Source: Acidobacteriota bacterium
Lineage (GTDB): Bacteria > Acidobacteriota > Vicinamibacteria > Vicinamibacterales > CAVVIG01
Direction: 5' to 3'
Assembly (NCBI GenBank): GCA_003222535.1
Contig: QHWJ01000368.1
Location: 1-40,573 of the forward strand
DNA length: 40,573 nt
Every line of letters starts with the position of its first letter. The stretch's first letter is position 1. Below, in pieces: positions 8,806-16,559 of the stretch. The translations under genes and the position numbers were made by a program. The notes under the pieces were generated by a model. That model did no database searches. It saw nothing but the letters and a program-made list of their open reading frames with translations, and was not told where the DNA came from.

Positions 8806-8846
8806 TCCTTTGTGTCCTCTGTCCCCTCTGTGTCCTTTGTGCCCCG
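8806..8846. repeat. Nonamer repeat, TCCTYTGTG words
   Basis: Four consecutive 9-bp units (tcctttgtg, tcctctgtc, ccctctgtg, tcctttgtg) between the divergent -10 boxes of purE and the first peptidase gene. Related nonamers occur at 10246-10310 and 26150-26200. Confidence 0.7.
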
Positions 8847-8852
8847 CAGGGG

Positions 8853-8858
8853 TAGAAT
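8853..8858 (+). promoter_or_regulatory. -10 box TAGAAT for the M16 peptidase pair
   Basis: TAGAAT followed by 6 nt and ATG 8865, the recurring leaderless arrangement. The nonamer repeat occupies the -35 region. Confidence 0.55.
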
Positions 8859-8864
8859 CGCGGG

Positions 8865-10223
8865 ATGAAGCGCGCAGTTGTTTTCTTCCTCGTCGCCCTG
8901 GCGGCGCCGGCCGTCGCGCAGACGCCCGCCGGCTCGCCGTCCCCGCCAAGAATCGACGTGCCTTACACGCGCTTCACGCTGCCGAACGGGCTCGTGGTGA
9001 TCCTCCACGAGGATCACAGCATTCCGATGGTCAGCGTGAACATGTGGTACCACGTCGGCTCGGCGCGCGAGCTCCCGAAGCGCACCGGTTTCGCGCACCT
9101 CTTCGAGCACCTCATGTTCATGGGCTCGGGTCACGTGAAGCCGGGCGAGTTCGACCAGTGGCTCGAGGCGGCCGGGGGCGACAACAACGGGTCGACCGAG
9201 ACCGATCGCACGAACTACTGGATCAACGTGCCGGCGGGCTCGCTCGAGCTCGCGCTGTTCCTCGAGTCCGATCGCATGGGCTATCTGCTCGACTCGATGA
9301 CGCCGAAAACCGTCGACGCCCAGCGTGACGTCGTCAAGAACGAGCGGCGCCAGTCGGTCGAGAATCGGCCGTACGGCATCGCCGAGGTCGTCCTGGGCGA
9401 GCTGCTGTATCGGGACGGCCACCCGTACCACTGGCCGGTCATCGGCTACATGGAGGACCTCACGGCGGCGAGCTACGACGATGTGGTGGCGTTTTTCAAG
9501 AAGTACTACGCGCCGTCCAACGCGAGCCTGGTGGTGGCCGGCGATCTCCAGCCGGCGGAGGCGCGCCGGCTCATCGAGAAGTGGTTCGGCGACGTCAAGC
9601 CGGGCGCGACCCCGGAACCGGCGACGATTCCCGGCGCCGCGCTGACCGGCGTGCAGAAGAAGACGATCACCGATCGCGTGCAGCTGCCGCGGCTGTATCT
9701 CGCCTGGCTGACGCCGCGCCATTTCGAGCCGGGCGACGCCGCGCTGGACATGGTGGCGGACATCCTGGCCGGCGGCAAGAACTCGCGGCTGTACAAACGG
9801 CTCGTCTACGACATGCAGATCGCGCAGGACGTGAGCGCGTTCCAGGCGTCGGCGGCGCTGTCGTCGAGCTTTCAGATCATCGCCACGCCGCGGCCGGGAC
9901 ATACGGTCGCGGAGCTGCAGAAGGTGATCGACGAGGAGATTCAGAAGCTGCAGCGCGAGGCGCCGACGCGCCACGAGCTCGAACGATCGGTGAACCAGAT
10001 CGAAGCGTCGTTCTTCAACCGCATGGAGCGCGTCGGCGGTTTCGGCGGGAAGGCCGATCAGTTGAACGCGTACTTCACCTTTGCCGGCGATCCGGACTGG
10101 TTCAACGAAGATCTGTCGCGGTATCGCGCGCTGTCGGTGTCGGACGTCAACGCCGCGGCCGCGCAGTTTCTGCCGCTGGACAAGCGGGTGGAGCTCGTCG
10201 TCGAGCCGGAGAAGAAACCGTGA
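8865..10223 (+). CDS. Secreted M16 zinc peptidase, catalytic subunit
   Basis: 452 residues starting with a signal peptide (MKRAVVFFLVALAAPAVAQ). The inverted zinc motif HxxEH is at H78-L-F-E81-H82, with the downstream acidic stretch ENRPYGIAEVV providing the third ligand region. Residues ~190-380 contain the second M16 domain. The protein should act in the periplasm on peptides. Its stop overlaps the start of the next M16 gene as GTGA. In bacterial heterodimers of this family one subunit carries the zinc site and the other an R/Y pair, which is what this pair shows. Confidence 0.95.
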   Translation: MKRAVVFFLVALAAPAVAQTPAGSPSPPRIDVPYTRFTLPNGLVVILHEDHSIPMVSVNMWYHVGSARELPKRTGFAHLFEHLMFMGSGHVKPGEFDQWLEAAGGDNNGSTETDRTNYWINVPAGSLELALFLESDRMGYLLDSMTPKTVDAQRDVVKNERRQSVENRPYGIAEVVLGELLYRDGHPYHWPVIGYMEDLTAASYDDVVAFFKKYYAPSNASLVVAGDLQPAEARRLIEKWFGDVKPGATPEPATIPGAALTGVQKKTITDRVQLPRLYLAWLTPRHFEPGDAALDMVADILAGGKNSRLYKRLVYDMQIAQDVSAFQASAALSSSFQIIATPRPGHTVAELQKVIDEEIQKLQREAPTRHELERSVNQIEASFFNRMERVGGFGGKADQLNAYFTFAGDPDWFNEDLSRYRALSVSDVNAAAAQFLPLDKRVELVVEPEKKP

Positions 10224-11728
10224 CCCCATACCACAGCCGTCCGGGAACCGCGGAGCACGCGGAGATCGCAGAGAAACGCTTGCTCTGCGCACTCTGCGTC
10301 CTCTGCGGTTGCTTGTTGCTGATCGCGGCCGCGACACTCTCGGCCCAGCAGGCGCCCGACCGCACGCATCCGCCGCAGCCGGGTCCGCCGGCTCCGCTGG
10401 GGCCGCCGGCGATTCAGAAGCAACGGCTCTCCAACGGCCTGCCGGTGTGGATCGTCGAGATGCACGAAGTGCCGGTCGCGCAGATCAACCTCGTGGTGTT
10501 CAGCGGCACGGCCAACGATCCGCCCGGGAAGTTCGGCGTGGCGAGCCTGACGGCGGCGATGCTCGAGGAAGGCGCCGCGTCGCGCTCGGCGCTGGAGATC
10601 GCCGACGCCGTCGACTACCTCGGCGCCGACCTCGGCGCCACGACCAGCAGCGACGTGTCCTCGGTGCGGCTGCATGTGCCCGTCGCGCGGCTGTCCGACG
10701 CGCTGCCGATCATGGCCGACGTCGCGCTGCGGCCCGCGTTCCCGAGAGACGAGCTCGAGCGCCAGCGGCAGCAGCGCCTCACCAGCCTGCTGCAGGGGCG
10801 GGACGATCCGCCCACGATTTCATCGGCAGCCTTCTCACGGACTCTGTACGGCAAAGGGCATCGCTACGGCACGCCGCAGATGGGAACCGCCGAAACGATC
10901 AAGACGCTCACTCCGGACGACCTGCGCGCCTTCTACGCGTCCGCGTTCCGGCCGGAGAATGCGACGCTGCTCGCAGTCGGCGATTTCACGGCCGACAGGG
11001 TGATGCCGCTGTTCGAAAAGAGCTTCGGCGCGTGGAAAGCGTCGGGCGCCGCGGCGAGGGAAAAGCTGCCCGCCGTGGAACAGCCGTCCGCGCGCCAGAT
11101 CCATCTGATCGACAAACCGGGCGCGCCGCAGTCGCAGATCCGCATCGGGTGGATTGGCGTGCCGCGAAGCACTCCGGACTACTTCCCGCTCACGGTGATG
11201 AACACGATTCTCGGCGGATCGTTTTCGTCGCGCCTGAACACCAACCTGCGCGAGGTGCACGGCTACTCGTACGGCGCGAGCTCGACGTTCGACATGCGCG
11301 CGGATGCCGGTCCGTTCTTCGCGGCCGCCGGCGTGCAGACGGACAAGACGGCCGAGGCGCTGAAAGAATTCTTCAACGAGCTGACCGCGATCCTGAAGCC
11401 GGTGCCCGGCGACGAGCTCGCGCGCGCGAAGAACTACGTCGCCTTGCGCTATCCGAGCACCTTCGAGACCACCGGGGATATCTCGCGGCGCCTCGAGGAC
11501 GCGCTCGTCTATCACCTGCCGGACGATTACTTCGCGAGGTATGTGCGGAACATCCAGGCCGTCACCTCCGCCGATGTCCAGCGCGTCGCCCAGAAATACA
11601 TCCAGCCCGGCCGCTTCGCCGTCGTTGTGGTGGGCGACCGGAAGACGATTGAGTCCGGCATCCGCGCGCTCAATCTGGGTCCGATCAACGTGATGACGGT
11701 CGATGACGTGTTCGGGCCGAAGCCGTAA
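10220..11728 (+). CDS. Secreted M16 peptidase-like, non-catalytic subunit
   Basis: 502 residues from GTG 10220, which overlaps the previous stop. The HxxEH motif is absent: the matching region reads FGVASLTAAMLEEGA. The C-terminal half has REVHGYSYGASSTFD, the R/Y motif of non-catalytic partners. It should pair with the upstream subunit in the periplasm. The N-terminus is odd. Residues ~9-32 (GTAEHAEIAEKR then LLCALCVLCGCLLL) are encoded by a repeat hairpin at 10246-10310, which supplies both the charged and hydrophobic parts of the signal peptide before ATLSA|Q. A start within the repeat (TTG codons) cannot be excluded. Confidence 0.92.
   Translation: MTPYHSRPGTAEHAEIAEKRLLCALCVLCGCLLLIAAATLSAQQAPDRTHPPQPGPPAPLGPPAIQKQRLSNGLPVWIVEMHEVPVAQINLVVFSGTANDPPGKFGVASLTAAMLEEGAASRSALEIADAVDYLGADLGATTSSDVSSVRLHVPVARLSDALPIMADVALRPAFPRDELERQRQQRLTSLLQGRDDPPTISSAAFSRTLYGKGHRYGTPQMGTAETIKTLTPDDLRAFYASAFRPENATLLAVGDFTADRVMPLFEKSFGAWKASGAAAREKLPAVEQPSARQIHLIDKPGAPQSQIRIGWIGVPRSTPDYFPLTVMNTILGGSFSSRLNTNLREVHGYSYGASSTFDMRADAGPFFAAAGVQTDKTAEALKEFFNELTAILKPVPGDELARAKNYVALRYPSTFETTGDISRRLEDALVYHLPDDYFARYVRNIQAVTSADVQRVAQKYIQPGRFAVVVVGDRKTIESGIRALNLGPINVMTVDDVFGPKP
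10246..10310. repeat. Nonamer hairpin repeat inside a signal-peptide coding region
   Basis: The left arm (10246-10273) has GGAG/CAGAG words every nine bases and the right arm (10283-10310) has CTCTGCG repeated every nine bases; the arms are largely complementary. It lies wholly inside the second M16 gene. Confidence 0.75.
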
Positions 11729-11730
11729 AG

Positions 11731-11978
11731 AGGTCGGATAGGTCGCGTGGGTCGCGTGGGTCGGGCAAGTCGGGTCGGGTAGGTCGCGTGGGTCGCGTAG
11801 GTGGGTGGGGCCGGTTCGACACCGGAGCGCGAAGGCTTCAGCCGAGCGCCAGGTCAGGTAGGGCGCGTGGGTCGCGTAGGTGGGGTGGGGCCGGGTTCGA
11901 CACCGGAGCGCGAAGGCTTCAGCCGAGCGCCAGGTCGGGTAGGGCGAGTGGGTCGCGTAGGTGGGGTGGGGCCGGTTC
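11731..11978. repeat. Tandem repeat array, ~80-bp units with GGTCGCGTRGG words
   Basis: Fills most of the 301-bp gap between the M16 pair and the antitoxin gene. The left part is a run of ~10-bp words (ggtcgcgtgg, gtcgggcaag, gtcgggtagg). The word gtcgcgtag recurs at 11792, 11871 and 11952, giving units of 79-81 bp. Each full unit carries an identical 23-bp palindrome-bearing block centred on GAAGGCTTCAGCC (11826-11848 and 11907-11929). The same block occurs at 36344-36366. No gene is supported here. Confidence 0.85.
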
Positions 11979-12007
11979 GAAACAGTTTGGTGTGGGGATC
12001 GCGCGTC

Positions 12008-12029
12008 ATACTCATGTTAGTATGAGTAT
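12008..12029 (+). promoter_or_regulatory. Palindromic operator/promoter of the toxin-antitoxin pair
   Basis: A perfect inverted repeat, ATACTCAT (12008-12015) and ATGAGTAT (12022-12029), ends directly at the antitoxin ATG. A TAGTAT -10 box (12018-12023) overlaps the right arm, 6 nt before ATG. Ribbon-helix-helix antitoxins normally bind such palindromes to repress their own operon. Confidence 0.6.
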
Positions 12030-12254
12030 ATGAGTCATCGCCTGCAGGTCCTCGTGCCCGAGGCACTCGATCGCCGTATCCGCAAGGCCGCGCAGCGGAG
12101 CCGGCTCTCGGCCGGGGCGTGGGTGCGGCAGGCGATCGAACGGGCGCTTCAGGACAATCATCAGAGCGATCCGCTCGACCAGCTCGCCAGACTCGGTGCG
12201 CCGACCGGTGACATCGGGCAGGTCCTCGCCGAGATCGACGCCGGGCGCGGTTGA
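12030..12254 (+). CDS. Ribbon-helix-helix antitoxin
   Basis: 74 residues. The N-terminal strand HRLQVLVPEAL and following helices (RRIRKAAQRSRLSAGAWVRQAIERAL) match the ribbon-helix-helix DNA-binding fold; the C-terminal tail should wrap the toxin. It probably neutralises the PIN ribonuclease encoded next and represses the operon through the palindrome that abuts its start codon. There is no Shine-Dalgarno sequence, so translation may be leaderless. Its stop overlaps the toxin start as TGATG. Confidence 0.88.
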   Translation: MSHRLQVLVPEALDRRIRKAAQRSRLSAGAWVRQAIERALQDNHQSDPLDQLARLGAPTGDIGQVLAEIDAGRG

Positions 12255-12655
12255 TGGTGTTCGTCGACTCGAATGTTCCGATGTACGTCGCCGGGCGTGA
12301 TCATCCGTTGCGCGACCGGGCGCGCCGCTTCCTCGAGCGCGCCCGCAGCGGCGACGTGGACATCTGCACCAGCACTGAAGTCCTGCAGGAGATTCTCTAC
12401 CGCTACGCCGCGCTCAAACGGCTCGACCTGGCGGCCTCCGTGTACGACCTGTTCGTCCACATCTGCCCGACGGTCCTGCCGGTCGCGCTGGCCGACACCG
12501 ACCGCGCCAGAGCGCTTCTTGTCTCCTCGCGCGGCATCACCGTGCGCGATGCCGTTCACGCCGCCGTCATGCTGAATCATGACGTCTCGGAGATCGCGAC
12601 CTTCGACGAAGGCTTTGACGCTCTTGACGGCATCTCTCGCGTCGACTTGCGCTGA
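12254..12655 (+). CDS. vapC: PIN-domain ribonuclease toxin, VapC type
   Basis: 133 residues, a full PIN domain. The four acidic metal-binding positions are visible: D5 (FVDSN), E42 (TEVLQEI), D99 (RDAVHAA) and D118 (TFDEGFD). VapC toxins cleave structured RNAs such as tRNA when freed from antitoxin. ATG 12254 overlaps the antitoxin stop by one base; TTG 12251 is also in frame but less likely. The partner is a ribbon-helix-helix protein, one of the common VapB types. Confidence 0.92.
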   Translation: MVFVDSNVPMYVAGRDHPLRDRARRFLERARSGDVDICTSTEVLQEILYRYAALKRLDLAASVYDLFVHICPTVLPVALADTDRARALLVSSRGITVRDAVHAAVMLNHDVSEIATFDEGFDALDGISRVDLR

Positions 12656-12658
12656 CGA

Positions 12659-12675
12659 CGTTCTTTCCAAGAACG
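12659..12675 (+). terminator. Small hairpin after the toxin gene
   Basis: CGTTCTT and AAGAACG form a perfect 7-bp stem with a 3-nt loop starting 4 bases after the toxin stop. There is no following T-tract, so a role in termination is tentative. Confidence 0.3.
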
Positions 12676-12746
12676 CCACCCGAGCTCCTGACGGCCACAC
12701 ACGCGCGGATCGCTCACCCGGCCGGATGTTTGTGACGACGAACGAC

Positions 12747-12775
12747 TTGAGTTTCGCGTTTCCTCGGCCTAGAAT
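12747..12775 (+). promoter_or_regulatory. Sigma-70-like promoter for the cytochrome/monooxygenase genes
   Basis: TTGAGT (12747-12752), a 17-bp spacer and TAGAAT (12770-12775). Unlike the leaderless genes it leaves an ~80-nt leader before ATG 12864, which has its own Shine-Dalgarno sequence. Confidence 0.5.
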
Positions 12776-12863
12776 CGGATTCCGCGCAGGGGTATTCTGT
12801 GCCGGGTTTCGTGGGAAGTTCGCAGCCGCATTTTGACCTCGCGTGTTTGAGGAGGGCAGGTCG

Positions 12864-14216
12864 ATGAGACATTTCAACAAAGGCCCGGTAACCGCCTTCG
12901 TGCTGGCCGCGGCGGCCTTGCTGACACAGGCGATCTCCGCGCAAGCGCCGGCCAAGACCGGCGCGCGCACGATCACATTTGCCAGGGATGTCGCGCCCAT
13001 CGTGCAGCGATCCTGTCAGAACTGCCATCGGCCGGATTCGATGGCGCCCATGTCGTTCCTCACCTACGAGGATGTCCGCCCGTGGGCGCGCGCGATCAAG
13101 CAGAAGGTCATGGCGCGCGAGATGCCGCCCTGGTACATCGATCGGACTGTGGGCATTTCGAAGTTCAAAGAGGATCCGTCGCTGTCGGATCAGGAGATCG
13201 AAACGATCGCCGCGTGGGCGGACGGCGGAGCGGTGAGGGGCAACCCGGCCGATATGCCGCCGCCGCGCCAATTCGAGAACACCGATATCTGGCACATCGG
13301 AAAGCCGGATCTCGTGATCAAGTCGGCCACGCACACCGTACCCGCGACGGGTTCGGATTGGTGGGGCGACTATGTCGTCAACACCGGATTGGCCGAGGAC
13401 CGGTATCTGAAAGCGGTCGAGACCAAGCCGGCGCCCGGCGCCAAGAAGGTCGTGCATCACGCGGTCACGTTCCTGTTGCAGGACGAAGGCGAATCGGATC
13501 TCATCGGCCGCGGGCCGACCCAGAACCCGGCCGGCGGCGACGCAGGAGGATTCCTCAACGAGTACGCCGTCGGCAAAAACGGCGACATATTCCCCGAGGG
13601 AACCGGCCGCCTGGTGAAAGCCGGTGCGAAGATCCGGTTCAACATGCACTATCACCCGGTCGGTGAAGAGACCGCCGATCAGACCGAGGTCGCGCTCGTC
13701 TTCTACCCCAAGGGCTACAAGCCGACGTACTACATCCAGGCGTCGCACACGGGCGACTTCGACGACCTCGATCTGCCGCCAGGCGTGGACAACATCCGGT
13801 CCGACGGCTACACACGGCTGGCGCGGAACGCGCGCATCACGTCGTTCCAGCCGCACATGCACAATCGAGGCAAGGCGCAGTGCATGGAAGCCATCTACCC
13901 GGACGGAAAGATCGAGCAATTGAACTGCGTGAACAACTACAAGTTCGGATGGCACATCGTCTACAACTACGCTGACGATGTGCAGCCGTTGCTGCCGGCC
14001 GGCACGATGCTGCATGTGATCAGCTGGCACAACAACACCGCGTCGAACCGCTACAACCCGGATCCGCGCAACTGGGTCGGCTTTGGACAGCGATCGATCG
14101 ACGACATGTCGTTCGCGTGGGTGAACTACATCTGGTTGACCGACGAAGACTTCAAGGCGCAAGTCGACGCGCGGAAGGGAAAAGACAGCCGGCCGACCAC
14201 GCAGCAGCAGCGGTGA
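12864..14216 (+). CDS. Secreted cytochrome c fused to copper type II monooxygenase-like module
   Basis: 450 residues with a signal peptide ending near ISAQ. A haem c site C51-Q-N-C54-H55 lies in a short cytochrome domain (~40-115). From ~170 on, the sequence resembles the ascorbate-dependent copper type II monooxygenase (PHM/DBH) fold, with candidate copper ligands in KVVHHAVTF, NMHYHPVGE and QPHMHNRGK. A redox enzyme with its own electron-delivery haem is a reasonable reading; the substrate is unknown. ATG 12864 is chosen over 12843 because GAGGAGGG (12849-12856) sits 7 nt before it. Two small secreted proteins follow at once. Confidence 0.82.
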   Translation: MRHFNKGPVTAFVLAAAALLTQAISAQAPAKTGARTITFARDVAPIVQRSCQNCHRPDSMAPMSFLTYEDVRPWARAIKQKVMAREMPPWYIDRTVGISKFKEDPSLSDQEIETIAAWADGGAVRGNPADMPPPRQFENTDIWHIGKPDLVIKSATHTVPATGSDWWGDYVVNTGLAEDRYLKAVETKPAPGAKKVVHHAVTFLLQDEGESDLIGRGPTQNPAGGDAGGFLNEYAVGKNGDIFPEGTGRLVKAGAKIRFNMHYHPVGEETADQTEVALVFYPKGYKPTYYIQASHTGDFDDLDLPPGVDNIRSDGYTRLARNARITSFQPHMHNRGKAQCMEAIYPDGKIEQLNCVNNYKFGWHIVYNYADDVQPLLPAGTMLHVISWHNNTASNRYNPDPRNWVGFGQRSIDDMSFAWVNYIWLTDEDFKAQVDARKGKDSRPTTQQQR

Positions 14217-14222
14217 AAGGCC

Positions 14223-15140
14223 ATGAGAAGTCATCCACTAGCTACGATGTCGGCCCTCGTCGCCGCGCTGATGATGACAACTTCGACGCGGCCGAGCGCG
14301 CAGCTCGGACAACAGATCGGACAGATCCGGCACAATTCCGGGCAGAATGTGGTGCCGGTGTTCGAAGGCTGGGAGAAGAACGCGGACGGGACATTCAACC
14401 TGGTGTTCGGGTACATGAATCGGAATTACGCCGAAGAACCGGAAATCCCGATCGGGCCGGACAACAACTTCTCGTCGGGGCCCGCCGATCAAGGGCAGGC
14501 GACGCACTTCTATCCGAGACGGCAGCAGTTCATGTTCAAGGTGAAAGTGCCGGCGGATTTCGGCAAGAAGGAGCTCGTCTGGACGCTGACGCGCAATGGG
14601 CAGACCGAGAAGGCGTACGGGACGTTGATGATGGAAGAACAGCTCACCGACGTCGTGATCAGCGAGAATCGCGGCGGACTGGGAAACGACTCGGTGACGG
14701 CCAAGCCGAATCGGCCCCCGACGATCTCGATCGATGAGCTGTCGACGCGCTCGGTCCCGGCCGGCGAAGCCGTGACGCTGACGGCGACGGCGAGCGACGA
14801 CGGCGTTCCCTCGCCGCCGCCGCAGCGTGGCCGTGGCGACAATCCGAACGTCGCGATCGTGGACGGTGTCCGACTCCTCACGGTCCGCGAGCGCCCGATC
14901 ACTCAGGCCATCGTGAAGCCGAGCCGGCAGGGACTCGCGGTGACCTGGACACACTGGCGCGGTCCCGGCAAGGTGACGTTCGATCCGACGACGATGGCCG
15001 TCAAGGACGGTAAAGCCACGACGCGCGTGACTTTCAGCGAGCCGGGGACGTATGTGATTCGGGCATACGCCGACGATGGCATCGTCGCGACGCCGGCCGA
15101 CGTCACGATAAACGTGACAGGGACGGCGAAGACACCTTGA
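14223..15140 (+). CDS. Secreted protein with C-terminal Ig-like domain
   Basis: 305 residues with a signal peptide ending near RPSAQ. Residues ~40-170 form an unidentified domain containing VVPVFEGWEKNADGTFNLVF; ~180-300 looks like an immunoglobulin/PKD-type beta-sandwich (RPPTISIDELSTRSVPAGEA, then FSEPGTYVIRAYADDG). It starts 6 nt after the stop of the cytochrome/monooxygenase gene, with GAAAGG just upstream, so the two are co-transcribed and may form a complex. No catalytic motif is seen. Confidence 0.75.
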   Translation: MRSHPLATMSALVAALMMTTSTRPSAQLGQQIGQIRHNSGQNVVPVFEGWEKNADGTFNLVFGYMNRNYAEEPEIPIGPDNNFSSGPADQGQATHFYPRRQQFMFKVKVPADFGKKELVWTLTRNGQTEKAYGTLMMEEQLTDVVISENRGGLGNDSVTAKPNRPPTISIDELSTRSVPAGEAVTLTATASDDGVPSPPPQRGRGDNPNVAIVDGVRLLTVRERPITQAIVKPSRQGLAVTWTHWRGPGKVTFDPTTMAVKDGKATTRVTFSEPGTYVIRAYADDGIVATPADVTINVTGTAKTP

Positions 15141-15154
15141 AGGTGAGGTGAGCT

Positions 15155-15523
15155 ATGCGCAGGAACGCGGGATGTCTGGTCGCCGTGCTGCTTCTCGCCG
15201 GGGCGCCGTTGCTCGCCGCCGGCGAGGAAGTGACGCTCAAGGGCGAGGTCGTCGAAGTTTCGTGCTACAGCAAGCAAGGTGTGGCCAAAGGCACAGGGAC
15301 TGCTCACGTCCGGTGCGCGATAGATTGCGCAAAGCAAGGCAAACCGCTCGGCGTGCTGACCGATGGCGACGGCTTGTTCAGGTTTGTCGGCGACTATACC
15401 GAAAACAACAACGCCAAACTGATTCCGTTCATCGGGAAGCAGGTCGAAGTAAAGGGAACCCGTGACCGGTACACCGACTACTCCATCGCCATCAGGCCGA
15501 CGAGAATCACAGTCGTCAAGTGA
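15155..15523 (+). CDS. Small secreted protein, possible OB-fold
   Basis: 122 residues. A signal peptide ends near LLAAG. The mature part is strand-rich (EVTLKGEVVEVSCYS, KQVEVKGTRDRYTDYSIAI) and resembles small OB-fold secreted domains. Two cysteines (SCYS, RCAIDCAK region) could bind metal or form a disulfide. It follows the Ig-like protein by 14 bp and closes a likely three-gene operon. The function is not recognised. Confidence 0.65.
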   Translation: MRRNAGCLVAVLLLAGAPLLAAGEEVTLKGEVVEVSCYSKQGVAKGTGTAHVRCAIDCAKQGKPLGVLTDGDGLFRFVGDYTENNNAKLIPFIGKQVEVKGTRDRYTDYSIAIRPTRITVVK

Positions 15524-15619
15524 ACCGGAACCGCCGGTGCGTCGTGGCGGAGTGCGGACATCGAAATTCTGCAGGACCACACCCGGCCGGACCACGGGCA
15601 GCTGTTGCTGAGTGTGTCG

Positions 15620-15656
15620 CCGGCCCCGCTTCAGCGGGCCGGTACCGCTAAAGCGG
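15620..15656. repeat. REP-like double hairpin
   Basis: Two adjacent stem-loops: CCGGCCCCGC-TTCA-GCGGGCCGG (15620-15642, one bulge) and CCGC-TAAA-GCGG (15645-15656). It lies in the 440-bp stretch between the small secreted protein and the Uma2 gene, which otherwise holds only the kinase remnant. Confidence 0.65.
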
Positions 15657-15660
15657 CGCC

Positions 15661-15813
15661 CTACGGCGTCCCTCCCTTTCGGCAGCTCGAAATCATCGCG
15701 ACGTCACGATGAAGCTTCGTGTCGCGCGCGCGATAGACTTCGCCCATGCCTCCGACACCGATGGCACCGATGATCTCGTGCGGATCGAGGCGAGTTCCGT
15801 TTGCAAGCGACAT
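15661..15813 (-). pseudogene. Remnant of a PknB-type serine/threonine kinase N-terminus
   Basis: Only about 50 residues remain: MSLANGTRLDPHEIIGAIG, then VGGMGEVYRARDTKLHRDVA. This is the glycine-rich loop of acidobacterial PknB-like kinases. Translation then diverges (MISSCRKGGTP) exactly where the ATP-binding lysine should appear, and stops beside the REP hairpins. The rest of the kinase is absent. It is read as a decayed fragment; expression is unlikely to yield an active enzyme. Confidence 0.7.
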
Positions 15814-15952
15814 GAACTTGAGGAGCCGTGCAGATTCTGCCACTTGAAGGCCCCGTGGGCCGCGGCAATTTCTGCGGGCGTCTCGCGAGCCACGCACGAA
15901 TTCATTCAGGAAACGCGTTGATCCGAAGCGGCATGCGTCTCGCACGACGATG

Positions 15953-15958
15953 TAAAAT
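15953..15958 (+). promoter_or_regulatory. -10 box TAAAAT for the Uma2 gene
   Basis: TAAAAT lies 7 nt before ATG 15966 and overlaps the alternative ATG 15957, favouring the downstream start. Confidence 0.5.
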
Positions 15959-15965
15959 GCCGTTC

Positions 15966-16517
15966 ATGAAGGCGGTCGATCCGCGAGTGACCTTCGCCGA
16001 ACTGCAGCAATGGCCGGACGATGGGCGCCGGTACGAACTGTATGACGGCGAGGTGATCGTGGTTCCTTCTCCTTTTCCCAGGCACCAGCGCGTCGCATCA
16101 AACATCGAAGAGATCTTGCGTGAATACGAGCGCGCCGCCGGCGGCCTGATGTTCCGCGCGCCGTTGGACATCGTGTTATCGGAACACAACGTCGTACAGC
16201 CGGACGTGGTCTTCTTCCGCAAGGAGCGCCGTCATCTGATCGACATGATGGCTGCGACGCGCGCCGCGCCCGATCTGGTGGTCGAAGTGCTGTCGCGCAG
16301 CACCGAGGCCCGCGACCGCGGTCGCAAGATGCGGCTCCTGGCGCGTTTCGGCGTGCCTGAATACTGGATCGTGGATCCGGTGAAGAACACCTTCGAGATC
16401 TACGTGCTCCGCGGCTCGGCGTACGAGCGTGTCGCCGAGCTCGGCGAACACGACGACGTCACCTCGCCGACGCTGCCCGATCTGACCTTCCCGGCCGGCC
16501 GCGTATTCGCAGAATAG
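15966..16517 (+). CDS. Uma2-family (DUF820) PD-(D/E)xK nuclease-like protein
   Basis: 183 residues. It starts with TFAELQQWPDDGRRYELYDG and has the core acidic strand VQPDVVFF followed by DLVVEVLSRSTEARDRGRKM and the late motif FGVPEYWIVDP, all typical of Uma2 proteins with a restriction-endonuclease-like fold. The cellular role of the family is not well established. Alternative in-frame starts at 15957 and 15828 exist; 15966 fits the -10 spacing. It stands alone. Confidence 0.9.
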   Translation: MKAVDPRVTFAELQQWPDDGRRYELYDGEVIVVPSPFPRHQRVASNIEEILREYERAAGGLMFRAPLDIVLSEHNVVQPDVVFFRKERRHLIDMMAATRAAPDLVVEVLSRSTEARDRGRKMRLLARFGVPEYWIVDPVKNTFEIYVLRGSAYERVAELGEHDDVTSPTLPDLTFPAGRVFAE

Positions 16518-16528
16518 CCTTCCTGCCT

Positions 16529-16553
16529 TACAATCCTCCTGTTTTTAAAGGAG
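16529..16553 (+). promoter_or_regulatory. -10 box and ribosome binding site of the S9 peptidase gene
   Basis: TACAAT (16529-16534) is followed by AAAGGAG (16547-16553), 6 nt before ATG 16560. This gene therefore has a short leader with a proper Shine-Dalgarno site. Confidence 0.55.
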
Positions 16554-16559
16554 CGGCCC

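Noticed and set aside
8781-10337. 518-codon minus-strand frame opposite the first M16 peptidase
   Set aside because: The plus strand has a signal peptide and intact zinc motif; the antisense product has no recognisable domain.
11731-12029. CRISPR array
   Set aside because: Units are ~80 bp tandem copies with no unique spacers and no cas genes nearby.
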